Source: Rhodoferax sp.
GTDB taxonomy: Bacteria > Pseudomonadota > Gammaproteobacteria > Burkholderiales > Burkholderiaceae_C
Length of the DNA: 64,000 nucleotides
Assembly (NCBI RefSeq): GCF_030697375.1
Contig: NZ_JAUYQD010000040.1
Span: 62,001 to 126,000 of the forward strand
Direction: 5' to 3'
In this document: positions 27,354 through 36,448 of the stretch, piece after piece
Position numbering within the stretch: position 1 is the stretch's first letter
How the letters are laid out: every line of letters starts with the position of its first letter
The notes under the pieces: generated by a model
What the model saw: only the letters and a program-made list of their open reading frames with translations
Database searches by the model: none
Told to the model about the DNA's origin: nothing
Position numbers and translations under genes: made by a program

Positions 27354-27869
27354 AATCGGGCTGTAGCCCTGGTGGAATGTGCGTAGGTAGCTATTCTTTT
27401 GGTAGCGAGTGATGAACTACCCGTCGCGTCTGGCAGACCGGGTATCCGTTCTCTGGCCCACGCTCGCCGTCTTGCATTTTTGGTTTTTTAGCATTTGCTC
27501 GTCAACGCGGTGACTGGTATGCCGACTCTGTGGCAACGGCGAATGGAGCCGACGCCCGGACACCCAATCTGCCAGCCGGGTGGCTTGGTTGGGGCGGATA
27601 TAAATACAAAATGACTCAGCGGCTGACTTCAATGTAGCGATAGCGGTCTTTCGGTATCTCCGTCCAATTGAGGTGGTCATCCAAAGGTCTGAGCTAAGCT
27701 ACGCATCGCCTTTGACGTCTCCAATTTGCTTGTTCATGCCGTCGCAGTGTTGTCCCGAAAATTGCCTGACTCATCAAAGTGACGGTGCAAGAACGCGACG
27801 GCCAAAGTGATAATCGCTGAAGGTATGGGGTCAGATTGCTAACTAACTCTACTCAATTAGGAGCTTGAA
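27354..27869 (+). other. Gap of about 515 bases; possible gene scar
   Basis: Holds one repeat copy at its left end and no convincing complete gene. A minus-strand frame at 27616-27690 (DDHLNWTEIPKDRYRYIEV, then stop) looks like the C-terminal end of a lost protein I cannot name. A minus-strand open frame of 87 codons (27417-27680) overlaps it but has no recognisable features. The right end supplies an AGGAG ribosome site for the next gene. Confidence 0.5.
27356..27408 (+). repeat. Two-hairpin repeat, downstream of codA
   Basis: Has GGGCTGTAGCCC (27358-27369) and the diverged core TGTGCGTAGGTAGCTAT...GGTAGCGA. It overlaps the codA stop region and is in the same orientation as the other copies. 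Confidence 0.75.
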
Positions 27870-29222
27870 ATGGGAAATCGAGTATTCGCAATACTCCTGT
27901 TTGTGCTCTCCTTCGCGATGAGCACGAGAGTGTCGGCCAACGACTCGTTTGCCCGCATAGGTACAGGCGGTCTAACGCTCATACAGAACTCTCAAGTCAG
28001 GATGCTTGAGGAGAACCTAGAAATTTCCACGAAGGCTGTTCGGGTTCGCTATCGCTTCCTGAATGAAGGACCAAATGACATTCGTGCCACAGTAGCATTC
28101 CCAATGCCGCCCTATCAGTTGAGGGACGACGGGTGTGAGGAACAACCCTTACGAGATTTCAAAGTAACGGTTGATGGAAAACCTATTCAGACCAAACCGG
28201 ACTTCAAGGCAGAATTATCTGGTCGAGATGTTACCGGCGCACTGCGAAAGATTGGTTTGACAGAGAGTCAAATTTTCTACCAATTAGGAAATTGCCATGA
28301 TGCTGAAAACGACGTGCGTCCCCTGACAAAGAAACAGGCGGCTGCGGTGGCTCGACTTGGTAACGAGAAAAACCGCGATCCACAATGGAGGATGATTGAA
28401 ACCTATTATTGGGAACAAACCTTCCCAGCCGGGCGAGAGATTGAAGTTCAACATGATTACAAGCCATTGGTCGGCTCGACCTATAACGCGCCATATCAAA
28501 ACGGGCATCTTGTGACAGAAGAACTGCCAACAGCATTCAAAAGCGGCTCAGATCCAGATCCTAAAGAAGCCTGCATGGACGACGCATTGAGAAAATCACT
28601 AATAAAGAGAGCCCAAACCCTTGGGGAAGGCCGAAACGCAATCTGGGTATGGGCTTCCTTTCAGGACGTCGAGTACATATTGGGGACGGGCCGCAACTGG
28701 AAGGGCCCAATTGGTCAATTCACGCTAAGAATCAAGAAGGAGTCCCCGGATCAGGTTGTGTCGCTATGCTTCCCTGGAAAGCCAAAGAAAATCGACCCGT
28801 TGACAATTGAGTTCACCGAAAAAGACTTCATACCGCAAGACCGACTTGTGGTCTATTTCTATACCATTTCAGCGAGTTACCAGATTACTCCTAAGACTTT
28901 AGCGGCAGCGGCGCCAAGGTCGGTCCACGTTGTACACACCAGTTCAGAACACCTAGGTGCTCAAGTCATCGCCTTAACTGGAGGTCAAGCTGACATCACG
29001 GAATTCATGCGCCAATTGAAGGAGGCGGGAGCGCCAAGTGTCAAGTTGCTTGAATGGCGCAATGTTGACGCGTGCAGTTTGCATCTGCTTCGTGCTGATT
29101 TGCAGATTGAAGGAGACAGCAGTGGACTGAGGTATGTGCCCCAAGTTCCAGAATTTGCAGACATTAGGATTCCTGTAAATGGCCAGCTCATGAGCTGCAA
29201 GGTTCGCTTACGTCAACCATAG
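27870..29222 (+). CDS. Secreted DUF4424 family protein
   Basis: A 450-aa exported protein. Signal peptide MGNRVFAILLFVLSFAMSTRVSA is followed by NDSFARIGTGGLTLIQNSQV and MLEENLEISTKAVRVRYRF, the hallmark opening of DUF4424. Its biochemical role is unknown; predicted beta-rich periplasmic. An AGGAG box lies 7 bases before the ATG. The gene is visibly AT-richer than its surroundings, stands alone, and follows a 515-base gap with possible gene debris, all suggesting acquisition. Confidence 0.85.
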   Translation: MGNRVFAILLFVLSFAMSTRVSANDSFARIGTGGLTLIQNSQVRMLEENLEISTKAVRVRYRFLNEGPNDIRATVAFPMPPYQLRDDGCEEQPLRDFKVTVDGKPIQTKPDFKAELSGRDVTGALRKIGLTESQIFYQLGNCHDAENDVRPLTKKQAAAVARLGNEKNRDPQWRMIETYYWEQTFPAGREIEVQHDYKPLVGSTYNAPYQNGHLVTEELPTAFKSGSDPDPKEACMDDALRKSLIKRAQTLGEGRNAIWVWASFQDVEYILGTGRNWKGPIGQFTLRIKKESPDQVVSLCFPGKPKKIDPLTIEFTEKDFIPQDRLVVYFYTISASYQITPKTLAAAAPRSVHVVHTSSEHLGAQVIALTGGQADITEFMRQLKEAGAPSVKLLEWRNVDACSLHLLRADLQIEGDSSGLRYVPQVPEFADIRIPVNGQLMSCKVRLRQP

Positions 29223-29469
29223 CAGAGGCATCGACCGTAGTCGCAGCGAAGTAGATAAATGCAATTCCGCATGTGCCGCAAGTTCAGGCGTAAATAGTTG
29301 CGCCCACGCCACCCACCGTGTGGGTCCGCAGTGGGCGGTTTAAACGCCAATTCAATGACTGCAATCTGGAAATCTGTATGACCGCTGTGTGCCTAAACTG
29401 GATATTCGCCGTATCCATACCCCCTGACTTCCTCACAGCGCAGCCCCGCGCAAACTGCTATCTACAGCC

Positions 29470-29868
29470 TCAACCAGCCCCGCCCGCCTGCCGCAATAAC
29501 CCCTCCCAATCATCAGGAGGATTCCCACCCTCTAGCATCTTGCGAAACACCCGATACGCATCGTCGCCGCTCTCGTAGGCCCGCTTGCTGTCTTCGTCAT
29601 TGACCCAGGCCAGCACAATGATCCTAGCCTGTGCGTGGTAGCGGAAAAACAGGCGGTACTGCTGGAAGAACTTGGCCCGGAACCAGTGCTTGTATTCGTC
29701 GCCCAGTGTGCCGCCCTGGCGGTATTCCGGTCGCGTGGGGTCTTGGGGGATAACTTCAAACGCCAGTTTCTGGATGGCGGCCAGCCGCTTGGTGGCGTTC
29801 TTCCTGACGTACCTTTGTGGGTCTTTGCGTTTCAGCGCTTTGACCTGTCCGGTCAGCGTTATGCGATT
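29470..29868 (-). pseudogene. yhaV: 5'-truncated YhaV-type toxin remnant
   Basis: A minus-strand frame ending in TGA (29470-29472) reads LTGQVKALKRKDPQRY, then KHWFRAKFFQQYRLFFRY, IIVLAWVNDEDSKRAY, DAYRVFRKMLEGGNPPDDW. This aligns along its length with the E. coli ribonuclease toxin YhaV (compare YRLFFRY, GWMNDE and VFSKMLKRGHPPADW). The first ~28 residues are missing: an in-frame stop lies just upstream and there is no ATG, GTG or TTG before the homology begins. No PrlF-like antitoxin gene is visible. Its broken end is ~35 bases from the divergent EVE gene start. Confidence 0.75.
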
Positions 29869-29901
29869 GCATTACCACCAAACCATGGCATCCTTCACCC
29901 C

Positions 29902-30363
<462 letters not shown>

Positions 30364-30438
30364 CTACGTTTGCCCGGTTGACACCCGTTGCACGCTCCTG
30401 GCGGCTTGCTTGCCAGTTTTATTGGTCAAATCACCTTC

Positions 30439-30484
30439 CGGCCCTTATACATCCTGCGCAAGCAGCTCCTTAAATGATAGCAAC
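30439..30484 (+). repeat. Two-hairpin repeat overlapping the nitrilase-like start
   Basis: Contains CCGGCCCTTAT and TGCGCAAGCAGCTCCTTAAATGATAGCAA. The closing arm ATAGCAA forms codons 2-3 of the downstream hydrolase gene, so the repeat supplies its start region; the hairpin arm GCTCC is mutated relative to GCTAT. Confidence 0.75.
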
Positions 30485-31247
30485 AGTCATCGCCGCCGCC
30501 CAGTCCATTTCGGTCCCTGGGGATACCGAAGCCAATGTCCAGGAGCACCTGCGCTTCATCACCGCCGCCCACGCGGCCGGGGTGCAGATGCTGGTGTTTC
30601 CTGAACTGTCCTTGACGGGGTACGAGTTGCCACTGATGCAGCGCTGCCTGTTGCACCCGGACGATGACGTCTTGGCCCCCATCCGTGCCTTGGTGCGCCA
30701 GACGGACATGGTGGTGACGGTGGGCGCGCCGGTGGCCCCGGCGGACGCATCCACCCACACCCTGCCCGCCATCGGCGCCATCACCTTTCGCCCCGACGGC
30801 TCGGCAGTGGTCTACCGCAAGCACCATGTGCACTCCAGCGAAGCCAACTTTGCTTCTCCCGGCCCTCAGGCGACCAGCGTGATCTCTCTGGGGCTGGAAA
30901 CCGTGGGCCAGGCCATTTGTGCCGACATCGGCCAGCCCACCCATGCCGCGCTGGCCGCCCAGGCCGGAGCGACGCTGTACTTGGCGGGTGTGCTGGTGTC
31001 CGAGGCGGGGTATGCCAAGGATTCCGCCGCTTTGCAGCAATACGCCCAAATCCATGGCATGGGCACATTGATGGCCAACCACGGCGGGCCGTCTGGCGAC
31101 TACATATCGGCCGGTAAAAGTGCATTTTGGGCACCCGGTGGGGATTTGGTGGTGGCCGCGCCGGGCGCAGGCGCCTGGCTGGTGATTGCATCAATGCACA
31201 ACACAACGGCCCCAATCCAATGGACTGGCGAAGCAATACGCCTGTAA
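30474..31247 (+). CDS. Carbon-nitrogen hydrolase (nitrilase superfamily)
   Basis: A 257-aa amidase-type protein. The Glu-Lys-Cys triad is visible: E44 in VFPELSLTGYE, K116 in VVYRKHHVH and C149 in GQAICADIG. Such enzymes hydrolyse amides, carbamoyl groups or nitriles; the substrate is unknown. The ATG lies inside the closing arm of a two-hairpin repeat and has no clear ribosome site, so the start was probably shaped by the repeat. It stands alone between the EVE gene and a convergent orphan gene. Confidence 0.8.
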   Translation: MIATVIAAAQSISVPGDTEANVQEHLRFITAAHAAGVQMLVFPELSLTGYELPLMQRCLLHPDDDVLAPIRALVRQTDMVVTVGAPVAPADASTHTLPAIGAITFRPDGSAVVYRKHHVHSSEANFASPGPQATSVISLGLETVGQAICADIGQPTHAALAAQAGATLYLAGVLVSEAGYAKDSAALQQYAQIHGMGTLMANHGGPSGDYISAGKSAFWAPGGDLVVAAPGAGAWLVIASMHNTTAPIQWTGEAIRL

Positions 31248-31281
31248 CGAGGCTGTTATGAACTCAGCCCCTAGCGACCCA

Positions 31282-32247
31282 CTAACCCTTATTGCCAGGC
31301 ACAAGCAAGAGTTGGCACGCTGGCATGGTGGATTGCCGCGCTTTCTCGCAATCACTCAATACCCGCGCATCTGCATCGGACTGGGTCTGCATACCCCAAC
31401 TCGCCCGCCACAAAGTCTTACCTTCGCCGTAGTTGGCATACGCAGCGGCTTTAAAGCCACTCCGATAAGCCAAATCGTTTGCCACGCTGATAAACGCCCG
31501 TGAATGGTTCTTGTCCTTCAAATAAGAAGGTACTGACAAAAGAGTTTGCCAAGACTCTACTTTGGCATAGGCATCTTGCGGCTTCTCATACGCAAATGCC
31601 TTCATGGACGCTTCCTGAAGATTGGTAGCCCACACCGTTAATCTGTCAATGAATTCCTGGCGCTCCACTTTCACCTTCAGCAGCGGAGGAGTCCAATCGA
31701 CTACAGCAGTTTCCCGGAATCCCAAAAGTGCGGGATTTAGCATGAGTTCAACAAAATAATATCTACCATTTGATGCTGTGTTGGTCATTTTTAAAGACAG
31801 CATGGTGACTTCACGCGTTCCAACTTTGTGAACCACCGCATCTATGGTGAGGCAATTGTCATATCGCCCGCTCCCCTTGTTGACTACTACCAAATGCGTC
31901 GGACTGCACGGGGTTCCATTCCACGACGAACTTTGACCTTGGTTCAGGTTGACAGTCATATTTAGTCTAGCCATCAGTTCTGCGCCTTCCCATTGAAGCC
32001 AGCTAGCCTTACCTAAAACAATATCACCCGCGCCCGTTGCATTTGTCACAGTGCTATTAAAGTAAACCCACTTATTTTCCCCAGGAGGAATGGCATACCC
32101 CCCAATGGTTGACCCCGCAACAAGCGGTGATTTTGGAGTAATTTCGCGTACTATTTTTTCATTGAAAATATCTTCCGCATGAGAGAACTGCCCAAACACG
32201 CTCATGAGAGCCAGCAATATCCATTTGAAATGTATTAAAAATCGCAT
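31282..32247 (-). CDS. Orphan secreted protein, unrecognised
   Basis: A 321-aa protein with signal peptide MRFLIHFKWILLALMSVFGQFSHA and then DIFNEKIVREITPKSP. It has no motif I recognise. Visible features are one Cys pair candidate (TPCSPTH and YDNCLTID) and a second near the end (DCEKARQSTMPACQLL). GGAAGGA lies upstream of the chosen ATG at 32247; an upstream start would add 28 non-signal residues. The gene is AT-richer than flanking genes and reads as a lone insertion between the hydrolase and relA. Confidence 0.7.
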   Translation of the reverse strand: MRFLIHFKWILLALMSVFGQFSHAEDIFNEKIVREITPKSPLVAGSTIGGYAIPPGENKWVYFNSTVTNATGAGDIVLGKASWLQWEGAELMARLNMTVNLNQGQSSSWNGTPCSPTHLVVVNKGSGRYDNCLTIDAVVHKVGTREVTMLSLKMTNTASNGRYYFVELMLNPALLGFRETAVVDWTPPLLKVKVERQEFIDRLTVWATNLQEASMKAFAYEKPQDAYAKVESWQTLLSVPSYLKDKNHSRAFISVANDLAYRSGFKAAAYANYGEGKTLWRASWGMQTQSDADARVLSDCEKARQSTMPACQLLLVPGNKG

Positions 32248-32358
32248 TTTTTTTCCTTCCTGAAAACTTCTTTGAATCGTGCCACCTATTTCCGTCAGAA
32301 TGAGAATGGACATTCCTCTGGTCGATAGCATTCCTGAGCGCTGCAGTGCTAAAGAATT

Positions 32359-34584
32359 TCACCGCCGCCGCGCCGACTTTACCCCGTTCAACTCGCCCAC
32401 AATCCCCAGCACCTTGGCCAGCCGGCCGGACTCGGCCACTTCCACGGTGAAGGTCATCCAGGCCGTGCCTTTGACGGTTTGGGTTTGCACGCCGATGACG
32501 TTCATTTTTTCCTTGGCAAACACCTCGGAGATATCGCGCAGCAGGCCTTGGCGGTCCACGGCTTGCACCGAAACGTCCACCGGGTACACGGCCGCATCGC
32601 GCCCCGTTCTGCCGGTGCCCCACTCCACGTCAATCACCCGGTCGCCGCTGCGCTGCACCATGTTGCGCAGGTTGGAGCAGTCGGCACGGTGCACGCTCAC
32701 GCCTTTGCCCCGGGTGACAAAGCCGCTGATGAGGTCGGGCGGCGCGGGTTTGCAGCATTTGGCCAACTGGGTCATCAGCGAATCCACACCCACGACCAGT
32801 ACACCGCCCTTGGCCGAGTGGCTGGGCAGGCGCGGTTTTTTGAGCTGCAAGACCTCCTCTTGCTGCGCAACTGGCTCCGGCGGACGCAGCACAATTTCGA
32901 TGTTCCGCAGCGAAAACTCGTCCTTGCCGACCACCTCAAACAACTCATCCGACGAGTTGAAGCCCAGTTGCGAGGCCAGATCGTCCAGCTTGATGGCGGT
33001 TTTGCCTTCGCGCTGCATGAGTTTTTCGACGGCGTCACGGCCCTTGGCCACGGTTTCGCCCATGGCCAGGGCATTGAACCAGGCGCGTACCTTGGCGCGC
33101 GCGCGGTGGCTGGCCAAAAAGCCCAGCTCGGGGTTGAGCCAGTCGCGTGAGGGGCCGCCCTCTTTGGCCGTGATGACTTCCACGGTTTGCCCGTTCTTGA
33201 GCGGCGTGTTCAGCGGCACCATGGCGCCGTCCACCCGCGCACCCCGGCAGCGGTGGCCCAAATTGGTGTGCACGCTGTAGGCAAAGTCCACCGCCGTGGC
33301 GCCCTGCGGTAATTCAATGACGGCAGCCTCTGGGGTCAGCACATAGATGCGGTCATCAAACACGCCCGCCCCCTGCTCGCCCGACAGATCACGCTCCCAG
33401 GCCAGCAACTGGCGCAGCACGGCGATTTTGGCGTCGTAGGCGCCAGTGGCGGTCACACTCCCGCCATAGCCCTTGGCACCGGCTTCCTTGTAGGCCCAGT
33501 GGGCGGCGACGCCGTGTTCGGCGTGGTCGTGCATGGCCTGGGTGCGCACCTGCACCTCAATGGGCTGGCCCGAGGCATCGCGCACCACGGTGTGCAAGGA
33601 CTGGTAACCGTTGGCCTTGGGGCGGGCAATGTAGTCGTCAAACTCGTTGGTGATGGGTGAAAACCGGCTGTGCACCCAGCCCAGGGCCGCATAACAATCG
33701 GGCACGGTGGGCACCACAATGCGCAGCGCCCGGATGTCGTACACCTGGTCAAAGCCCAGGGACTTGCCCCGCATCTTCTTGACGATGCTGTAGATGTGTT
33801 TGGGCCGCCCTTGCACGGTGGCGGCAATGCCCTGCGCCGCCAGGTCGCTGGCCAGCGCCTGGCGCAATTTTTCGACCGAGGCTTCGCGTTCTATGCGTTT
33901 TTCATCCAGCAGTTTGGCCACCTGTTTGTAGGTGTCGGGCTCCAGAAAGCGGAAAGACAGGTCCTCCATCTCCCACTTGATTTCCCAAATGCCCAGCCGG
34001 TTGGCCAGCGGCGCAAAGACGTGCAGTGCCTCGCTGGCCAGCCCGGCGGGCACCGGCAGTTTGCTGGCCGCAAAGTGGCGCAGGGTTTGCAGGCGGGAGG
34101 CCAGGCGCAGCATCACCACCCGCAGATCCCGCGAGAAAGCCAACAGCATCTTGCGCACGCTCTCGGTCTGCGTGGCGGCCGTTTGTGCCATAGGGGCGGC
34201 GGCCCGGCTGGCCGCTGTTTGGGCGATGCGCGCCATGCGCTGCACCCGCACCAGCTTGGTGGTTTCCAGCGCCAGGTCGGCAAAATTGTCGCCAAAGGCT
34301 TTGGCGATCACCTCATGGGGTTTGTTCAGGTGGTCGCAGGCGTACACCAAATAGGCGGCGGCCTGCATGGCTTCGGAGCCGCCTATGGTTTTGAGAATGG
34401 CGGCCACGGCGTCGGCATGGGCCAGGATGTTTTCGCCGGTGTCCAGCGTCTCGCTGGCCAAGAGCGGCTCGGCAAACGCCCTGGCACGCGCCAGCGCGCC
34501 GGCCTGCTCCGGCAGGCTCTGGGCCGTGGCGGCAATAAGGGGGAGCGGTGACGCGGCGGCGTGTTCTGCGTAAAGGCTTTTCAT
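32359..34584 (-). CDS. relA: GTP pyrophosphokinase RelA
   Basis: A 741-aa long RSH protein. The N-terminal HD-like region has lost the HDxxED hydrolase motif (YACDHLN at the equivalent site), so it is the synthetase-type RelA. The synthetase domain carries DIRALRIVVPTVPDCYAALG, DDYIARPKANGYQSLHT and EVQVRTQAMHDHAEHGVAAHW. TGS (VIELPQGATAVDFAYSVH), helical/zinc-finger (AKCCKPAPPD) and C-terminal ACT domains follow. It makes (p)ppGpp on stalled ribosomes. An alpha/beta hydrolase lies 29 bases upstream on the same strand. Confidence 0.95.
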   Translation of the reverse strand: MKSLYAEHAAASPLPLIAATAQSLPEQAGALARARAFAEPLLASETLDTGENILAHADAVAAILKTIGGSEAMQAAAYLVYACDHLNKPHEVIAKAFGDNFADLALETTKLVRVQRMARIAQTAASRAAAPMAQTAATQTESVRKMLLAFSRDLRVVMLRLASRLQTLRHFAASKLPVPAGLASEALHVFAPLANRLGIWEIKWEMEDLSFRFLEPDTYKQVAKLLDEKRIEREASVEKLRQALASDLAAQGIAATVQGRPKHIYSIVKKMRGKSLGFDQVYDIRALRIVVPTVPDCYAALGWVHSRFSPITNEFDDYIARPKANGYQSLHTVVRDASGQPIEVQVRTQAMHDHAEHGVAAHWAYKEAGAKGYGGSVTATGAYDAKIAVLRQLLAWERDLSGEQGAGVFDDRIYVLTPEAAVIELPQGATAVDFAYSVHTNLGHRCRGARVDGAMVPLNTPLKNGQTVEVITAKEGGPSRDWLNPELGFLASHRARAKVRAWFNALAMGETVAKGRDAVEKLMQREGKTAIKLDDLASQLGFNSSDELFEVVGKDEFSLRNIEIVLRPPEPVAQQEEVLQLKKPRLPSHSAKGGVLVVGVDSLMTQLAKCCKPAPPDLISGFVTRGKGVSVHRADCSNLRNMVQRSGDRVIDVEWGTGRTGRDAAVYPVDVSVQAVDRQGLLRDISEVFAKEKMNVIGVQTQTVKGTAWMTFTVEVAESGRLAKVLGIVGELNGVKSARRR

Positions 34585-34613
34585 TCAGATCTCAAAAAAA
34601 TGTCCCACGGCAC

Positions 34614-35516
34614 TCAAGCGAGCAAGAACGAGGCCACGGCCTCCACCTGGTCGGGTGCAATCAGCGTCGGGGCGTGGCCCACGCCGGCAAACTCCAGCAA
34701 ACGGGCGCGGGGGCCCCGCGCGGTCATTTGCTGGGCGGTTTGCGGGGAGAGTAAATCGGATTGCGCACCGCGCAGCAGCAAGGTCTGCGCCGTGAGGCTG
34801 TCATACAGCTGCCACAGTGCGGCCTCCCCCTGCACAGCGGCATCTTGTGTGATGGTTCGAAATGGCACGGCAATCGCCGGGTCGTAATGCAGGGTCACCC
34901 CTGCGGATGCATCGGGCAAGGGTTTGACCATGTGCCGGGACAACTCCAGCCATTGGGCTGGCGTGTGCGGGCCAAAGCTGGTGGAAATGGCCCACATGGC
35001 GTCCGCCGCCTGTTGCAAAGACCCGAATTGCAGCGCATGCCCCAGATAGGTAGCAATGCGGGCCAAGGCCTCCCATTGAATGACCGGGCCCACATCGTTG
35101 AGCACCAGCCTACGCACCGCAACGCCCACGGAAGCCGCATGCGCACACACGGCCATGCCGATCAGCCCGCCCATGCTGGTGCCCACCCAATCCAGGGTGA
35201 CAGGTTTGAGGTGTGCCAGCAAGGTCAGCATGTCTGCCGCATAGGTGGGCAATTGGTAGCCCTGCGGGTTCGCCAACCAGTCGCTTTGGCCGCGCCCCAC
35301 CACGTCCGGGCAAATCACCTGAATCGGCTGGCCGCTGGCCGCCGCACGGGCTACCAAAGCCTGCGCCAGCACATCAAAGTCGCGCCCCTGGCGGGACAAG
35401 CCGTGCACACACACCACGGTGTGCGCCGCCTGGCCATTGCCCCACTGCCAGTACGCCATGCGGTGGCCGGGGCCATTGTCAACGCAAGGTAGGTAATTCA
35501 GCGTAGGGTCAGACAT
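34614..35516 (-). CDS. Alpha/beta hydrolase
   Basis: A 300-aa alpha/beta-hydrolase fold protein. The oxyanion region is VVCVHGLSRQGRDFD, the nucleophile elbow GTSMGG (Ser), the acid in GAQSDLLSP and the His in GVGHAPTL. The substrate is unknown; the fold covers esterases, lipases and haloalkane-type enzymes. I chose the ATG at 35516 (MSDPTLNYL); a further 15 residues are open upstream but overlap the divergent dehydrogenase leader. Divergent promoters lie in the ~70 bases to 35585. Confidence 0.8.
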   Translation of the reverse strand: MSDPTLNYLPCVDNGPGHRMAYWQWGNGQAAHTVVCVHGLSRQGRDFDVLAQALVARAAASGQPIQVICPDVVGRGQSDWLANPQGYQLPTYAADMLTLLAHLKPVTLDWVGTSMGGLIGMAVCAHAASVGVAVRRLVLNDVGPVIQWEALARIATYLGHALQFGSLQQAADAMWAISTSFGPHTPAQWLELSRHMVKPLPDASAGVTLHYDPAIAVPFRTITQDAAVQGEAALWQLYDSLTAQTLLLRGAQSDLLSPQTAQQMTARGPRARLLEFAGVGHAPTLIAPDQVEAVASFLLA

Positions 35517-35584
35517 GGTGCAATGGGCGGTTTGATAATGGCACCATCCTAATGGACTCAACCCCTTTTTTTGAAAGAACCACC

Positions 35585-36355
35585 ATGTTAAAAGGCAAAA
35601 CAGCGCTTGTTACAGGATCCACCAGCGGCATTGGCTTAGGCATCGCCAAGGCACTTGCAGCCCAGGGGGCCAACATTGTGCTCAACGGGTTTGGGGATGT
35701 GGAGGGGCCCATGGCCGAAGTCAAGGCCCTGGGGGTGCAGGTGAGCTACCACGGCGCCGACATGAGCAAACCCGCCGAAATCGAAGCCATGGTGGCACAC
35801 GCTGCCCAGACCTTTGGCGGTGTGGATATTCTGGTCAACAACGCCGGTATCCAGCATGTGGCGCGTATTGAGAATTTCCCCGTGGAGCGCTGGGACGCCA
35901 TCATCGCCATCAACATGAGCAGTGCCTTCCACGCCACCCGCTTGGCGCTACCGGCCATGCAAGCCCAAAACTGGGGCCGCATCATCAATGTGGCCTCGAT
36001 CCACGGGCTGGTGGGGTCGGCGGAAAAATCGGCCTATGTGGCGGCCAAGCACGGTGTGGTGGGCCTGACCAAGGTGACCGCGCTGGAAAACGCCACCACC
36101 GGCGTCACCTGCAATGCCATCTGCCCCGGCTGGGTGCTGACCCCCCTGGTGCAAAAGCAGGTCGATGCCAAGGCCGCAGCACTCAACATCTCCAATGCAG
36201 AAGCCACCAAGCTGCTGCTGGGAGAAAAAGAGCCCTCCATGCAGTTCACCACCCCGGAAGAACTGGGCGCGCTGGCCGTGTTCTTCTGCTCGCCCGCCGG
36301 TAACAATGTGCGCGGCGTGGCCTGGAACATGGACGGCGGCTGGACCGCGCAGTAA
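35585..36355 (+). CDS. 3-hydroxybutyrate dehydrogenase (SDR family)
   Basis: A 256-aa short-chain dehydrogenase: cofactor motif TGSTSGIGLGIAKAL, NNAGIQHVARIE, catalytic Ser in NVASIHGLVGS, YxxxK in YVAAKHG and the C-terminal NMDGGWTAQ. The IQHVA, HGLVGS and CPGWVLTPLVQKQ stretches match D-3-hydroxybutyrate dehydrogenases, which oxidise 3-hydroxybutyrate to acetoacetate in polyhydroxybutyrate use. Start set at ATG 35585 (MLKGKTALVTG). Confidence 0.88.
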   Translation: MLKGKTALVTGSTSGIGLGIAKALAAQGANIVLNGFGDVEGPMAEVKALGVQVSYHGADMSKPAEIEAMVAHAAQTFGGVDILVNNAGIQHVARIENFPVERWDAIIAINMSSAFHATRLALPAMQAQNWGRIINVASIHGLVGSAEKSAYVAAKHGVVGLTKVTALENATTGVTCNAICPGWVLTPLVQKQVDAKAAALNISNAEATKLLLGEKEPSMQFTTPEELGALAVFFCSPAGNNVRGVAWNMDGGWTAQ

Positions 36356-36448
36356 GTACCTTTACAAAGGGGAAGCGGGTTGGCCCAGGGTTAGCCGCCC
36401 CCCTTCCTAATGCAATCCTGATGTGCCCGGTGGTACGCTGAGGTCACC

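Noticed and set aside
27417..27680. An 87-codon minus-strand open frame in the codA-DUF4424 gap.
   Set aside because: No ribosome site and no recognisable features; another frame over the same bases gives a better-looking protein tail, so I record the region as a gap with possible debris.
29318..29578. An 86-codon plus-strand open frame overlapping the YhaV remnant.
   Set aside because: It is antisense to clear YhaV homology over its right half and has no motif.
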